Shown: piece by piece, positions 61,679 through 64,000 of the stretch
Position numbering within the stretch: the stretch's first letter is position 1
How the letters are laid out: each line of letters begins with the position of its first letter
NCBI RefSeq assembly: GCF_004328075.1
Contig: NZ_SJFN01000009.1
Coordinates: 667-64,666 of the forward strand
Reading direction: 5' to 3'
DNA length: 64,000 nucleotides
DNA from: Siculibacillus lacustris
GTDB taxonomy: Bacteria > Pseudomonadota > Alphaproteobacteria > Rhizobiales > Ancalomicrobiaceae
The notes under the pieces: model-generated
Seen by the model: the letters and a program-made list of their open reading frames with translations, nothing else
The model's database searches: none
What the model was told of the DNA's origin: nothing
Position numbers and translations under genes: made by a program

Positions 61679-63796
61679 TCAGCGGCCTGTCGACTGGATG
61701 CGATTGAGGGCGGCATAGCGACCGTTCTTCGCCACCAGATCGTCGTGACTCCCGTCTTCGACGATCCGCCCGTCCTCGATGGTCAGGATGCGGTCGGCGC
61801 TGCGCACGGTCGACAGGCGGTGGGCGATGACGATCACCGTGCGACCGGCGACGATCTCGCGCATGTTCGTCTGGATGATGCTCTCCGACTCGTAGTCGAG
61901 GGCGGAGGTCGCTTCGTCGAAGATCAGGATGCGCGGATCGCCGACCAGCGCCCGCGCGATGGCGATGCGCTGACGCTGACCACCCGACAGCGAAACACCC
62001 CGTTCGCCGATCGACGTGTCGTAACCGCGCGGCATGCGGACGATGAAGTCGTGGGCCCCGGCGAGGCGGGCCGCGGCGATCACCCGCTCGATCGGCATCG
62101 CCGGATCGATGAGGGCGATGTTCTCCCGGACCGATCGGTTGAACAGGACGTTCTCCTGCAACACCACGCCGATCTGGCGGCGCAGCCAGGCGGGGTCGAG
62201 CAGGGTCGCGTCGGTGCCGTCGACCAGCACCCGCCCCGACTCCGGCTGGTAGAGTCGTTGGACCAGCTTGGCGAGGGTGCTCTTGCCCGAGCCCGACGCG
62301 CCGACCACCCCGATCACCTGACCGGCGGGGATCGAGAGGGTCAGGTCGCGCAGGACCGGCGGTCCATCGATCCCATAGCGGAACGTGACGCGTTCGAATT
62401 CGATGCGGCCGTCGAGTGGCGGCCGATCGTCGGAGGCGGTGGTCGCCGGCTCGACCGGCGTGTCGAGAATATCGCCGAGCCGCTCGACCGACAGCCGGAC
62501 CTGATGGAAGTCCTGCCACACCTGGACCAGCCGCAGCACCGGCCCACTCACCTGCGAAGCGAGCATGTTGAAGGCGACGAGTTCGCCGACCGTCAGCCGG
62601 TTGGCGATCACCAGCCCGGCGCCGAAGAACAGGGTCGCCGCACCGACGCACTTGTTGATCAGATTGGCCGACTGGGTCGCCCAGTTGCCGATCGAGGTGG
62701 CGGCGAAGGCGGCGGAGACATAGGCCGCGAGTTGCTCCTCCCACCGTCGGCGCATCTGCGGCTCGACGGCCATCGCCTTGACCGTCTCGATGCCGGTGAC
62801 GCTCTCGACCAGAAACGCCTGGTTCTCGGCGCCACGCCGGAACTTCTCGTCGAGACGGCGCCGGAAGGCCGGAGTCGTGACGATCGACAGCAGCGCATAG
62901 AGCGGCAGGCTGCCGACCACGATCCACGCCAGCGTCGCGCTGTAGAGGAACATCACCCCGATGAACACGGTGCCGAAGGCGAGATCGAGCACCAGGGTCA
63001 GGCTGGAGCCGGTGATGAACTGGCGGATGGTCTCGAGCTCGCGCACCCGGGCGACGCTGTCGCCGACCCGCCGCGCTTCGAAATAGGCGAGCGGCAGGCG
63101 GACGAGATGCCCGAACACCCGCGCCCCGAGTTCGACGTCGATCCGGTTCGACGTGTGGCTGAACAGGTGGGTCCGGAGGCCCGACAGCAGGGCGTCGAAG
63201 GCGGCGATCAGCACGAGCCCGGCGACCATCACTTCGAGGGTCGAAAAGCCGCGATGCACCAGCACCTTGTCGATGACCGTCTGGAACACGATCGGCGTCG
63301 CCAGGGCGAACAGCTGGACGACGAAGGAGGCCAGCAGCACCTCGGCGAAGATCGACCGGTACTTTCGCACCGCCCCCCAGAACCACGAGAGGTCGAACCG
63401 ACGGCCGGGATCACCGAGCGCGGCGCGTTTGGCGAGCAGGATCAGATCGCCCGACCATTCGCGCTCGAAGTCGGCGAACGGGACCAGCCGCGGGACCGGA
63501 TCGGCAGCGCCCTGAACGAGCACCCCCTCCTCCGCCGTGACCCGGCCGATCACCACGTAACGGCCGTCGGTGAGCCGGGCGATCGCCGGAAGCGGCGTCT
63601 TCGCCAGCCGCCGGATCGAGGAGCGGGCCCGACCCGCCTTGACCGGAAAGGCGCGTGCCGCCCGAATGAGATCGTCGAGGTCGAGCGCATCGGATCGACC
63701 GGTCGCGTGACGAATCGCTCCGGGATCGGCGACGATGCCGATCAGTCTGAGGGCGAGCGCCAATGCCCAGGCACCCTGATCCGCTTCGACGTGCAT
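61679..63796 (-). CDS. HlyB-type I secretion ABC transporter with C39-like domain
   Basis: A 705-residue exporter. The N-terminal 125 residues are a C39-peptidase-like domain without the catalytic Cys (DQGAWALALALRLIGI), which binds substrate in HlyB-type proteins instead of cutting it. The membrane domain lies at about 150-410 and the ATPase at about 465-700 (Walker A GASGSGKST near 497-505, signature [18 protein letters not shown]). I chose the ATG at 63796, which has AGGGGA about 8 bases upstream; the longer frame opened by a TTG at 63913 is less likely. The substrate, perhaps an RTX protein, is probably encoded beyond the window edge. Confidence 0.93.
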   Translation of the reverse strand: MHVEADQGAWALALALRLIGIVADPGAIRHATGRSDALDLDDLIRAARAFPVKAGRARSSIRRLAKTPLPAIARLTDGRYVVIGRVTAEEGVLVQGAADPVPRLVPFADFEREWSGDLILLAKRAALGDPGRRFDLSWFWGAVRKYRSIFAEVLLASFVVQLFALATPIVFQTVIDKVLVHRGFSTLEVMVAGLVLIAAFDALLSGLRTHLFSHTSNRIDVELGARVFGHLVRLPLAYFEARRVGDSVARVRELETIRQFITGSSLTLVLDLAFGTVFIGVMFLYSATLAWIVVGSLPLYALLSIVTTPAFRRRLDEKFRRGAENQAFLVESVTGIETVKAMAVEPQMRRRWEEQLAAYVSAAFAATSIGNWATQSANLINKCVGAATLFFGAGLVIANRLTVGELVAFNMLASQVSGPVLRLVQVWQDFHQVRLSVERLGDILDTPVEPATTASDDRPPLDGRIEFERVTFRYGIDGPPVLRDLTLSIPAGQVIGVVGASGSGKSTLAKLVQRLYQPESGRVLVDGTDATLLDPAWLRRQIGVVLQENVLFNRSVRENIALIDPAMPIERVIAAARLAGAHDFIVRMPRGYDTSIGERGVSLSGGQRQRIAIARALVGDPRILIFDEATSALDYESESIIQTNMREIVAGRTVIVIAHRLSTVRSADRILTIEDGRIVEDGSHDDLVAKNGRYAALNRIQSTGR

Positions 63797-63874
63797 GAAC
63801 GCGTCCCCTGTCGTGTCGAGGGGAGCATCGCTTATTCCACTTAGAGCCCGGTTAAGACGCGCTCCGAGCTCGCG
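63797..63874. promoter_or_regulatory. Probable divergent promoter region upstream of the secretion operon
   Basis: The 78 bases between the HlyB start and a possible plus-strand gene contain GAATAAGCGATGC on the minus strand and an AT-richer TTATTCCACTTAGAG patch (63831-63845). This is where the promoter of the secretion operon should lie. No clear -35/-10 pair was found. Confidence 0.35.
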
Positions 63875-64000
63875 ATGGCCGCCGGCGGCCGGCGACGGGG
63901 CGTTCTCGTTCAACCGAGCGGCGAGGCCAGGGTCGAGGTCGTGACGGAGGTGAGCGACATCGCCACCATGGCGGTCGAGCTGGTGCCGCTGGTGACCGAG
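63875..64000 (+). CDS. Possible partial gene running off the window edge
   Basis: From ATG 63875 a plus-strand frame stays open to the end of the window. After a basic start (MAAGGRRRGVLVQ) it reads ARVEVVTEVSDIATMAVELV, which has the composition of a real protein more than of an antisense shadow. No domain is recognisable in 42 residues, and no clear ribosome site is present. Being divergent from hlyB, it may encode a secretion substrate or a regulator. Confidence 0.3.
   Translation, partial: MAAGGRRRGVLVQPSGEARVEVVTEVSDIATMAVELVPLVTE

Noticed and set aside
60227-63844. A very long open frame on the plus strand opposite the secretion genes (about 1200 codons)
   Set aside because: It is antisense to hlyB and hlyD, which have full domain structure. 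Its product is rich in Arg, Asp, Gly and His, the usual artefact of high GC codon bias.

Overview
The window is high-GC DNA with compact, overlapping operons. It looks like a metabolically versatile alphaproteobacterium, probably Hyphomicrobiales. That placement is an inference from codon usage, gene style and the many solute-binding-protein transporters; no rRNA or other marker gene is present. I saw no tRNA, rRNA, CRISPR array, prophage or replication origin. Roughly 56 credible protein genes are separated by a few long spacers that hold decayed DNA.

Layout. (1) 1-1394: spacer with an IS256-type transposase tail and two kinds of dispersed repeat. (2) 1395-18512, minus strand: one long catabolic operon, read from an aldehyde dehydrogenase and a ThDP enzyme, through a branched-chain-amino-acid-type (Liv) ABC transporter whose permease and both ATPases are fused, then a TIM-barrel isomerase, two epimerases, a cupin, an SDR and a flavin dehydrogenase, to TcuA/TcuB-like tricarballylate oxidation proteins and a universal stress protein. 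A divergent LysR gene (18648-19661) is the likely regulator. (3) 20028-24328, plus: a three-subunit periplasmic sugar or polyol dehydrogenase (small Tat-type subunit, GMC flavoprotein with a Cys cluster, triheme cytochrome c) and a cupin. (4) 24362-32648: a probable ureide, hydantoin or N-heterocycle regulon with an amidase, a GntR regulator, a racemase-like protein, an amidohydrolase, a C-N hydrolase and a Tau/Ssu/NMT1-type ABC transporter. A shared TTGTGCAC operator ties its two promoters together. (5) 32649-33725: spacer with the operator pair and a frameshifted IS256-type transposase. (6) 33726-37040: a molybdopterin oxidoreductase fused to its own ferredoxin reductase. (7) 37212-45707, minus: an AhpD-like protein, a HisC-like aminotransferase, an SDR and a complete dipeptide-type ABC transporter. 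(8) 45708-47035: spacer with repeats, an amidohydrolase remnant and a hairpin terminator. (9) 47036-53597: a RibD_C-like reductase with cytochrome b561, facing a methyltransferase / glycosyltransferase / pterin-synthase-like / MDR dehydrogenase operon, plus an OpgH-like glucosyltransferase. (10) 54052-60184: an Lrp regulator divergent from a cysteine-rich mini-peptide, a P-loop protein, a four-subunit 2-oxoacid:ferredoxin oxidoreductase, phosphate butyryltransferase and butyrate kinase. (11) 60230-63796: type I secretion HlyD and HlyB.

How they work together. Most of the window is substrate uptake coupled to oxidation or hydrolysis, each block with its own regulator. The two most distinctive blocks are the Kor/Ptb/Buk module, which should turn 2-oxoacids into acyl-CoA, reduced ferredoxin and ATP, and the 47.0-53.6 kb block. 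In the latter, a PTPS-fold protein that has lost its catalytic residues sits with a RibD-type reductase, a glycosyltransferase and a methyltransferase; this is my best candidate for an undescribed pathway.
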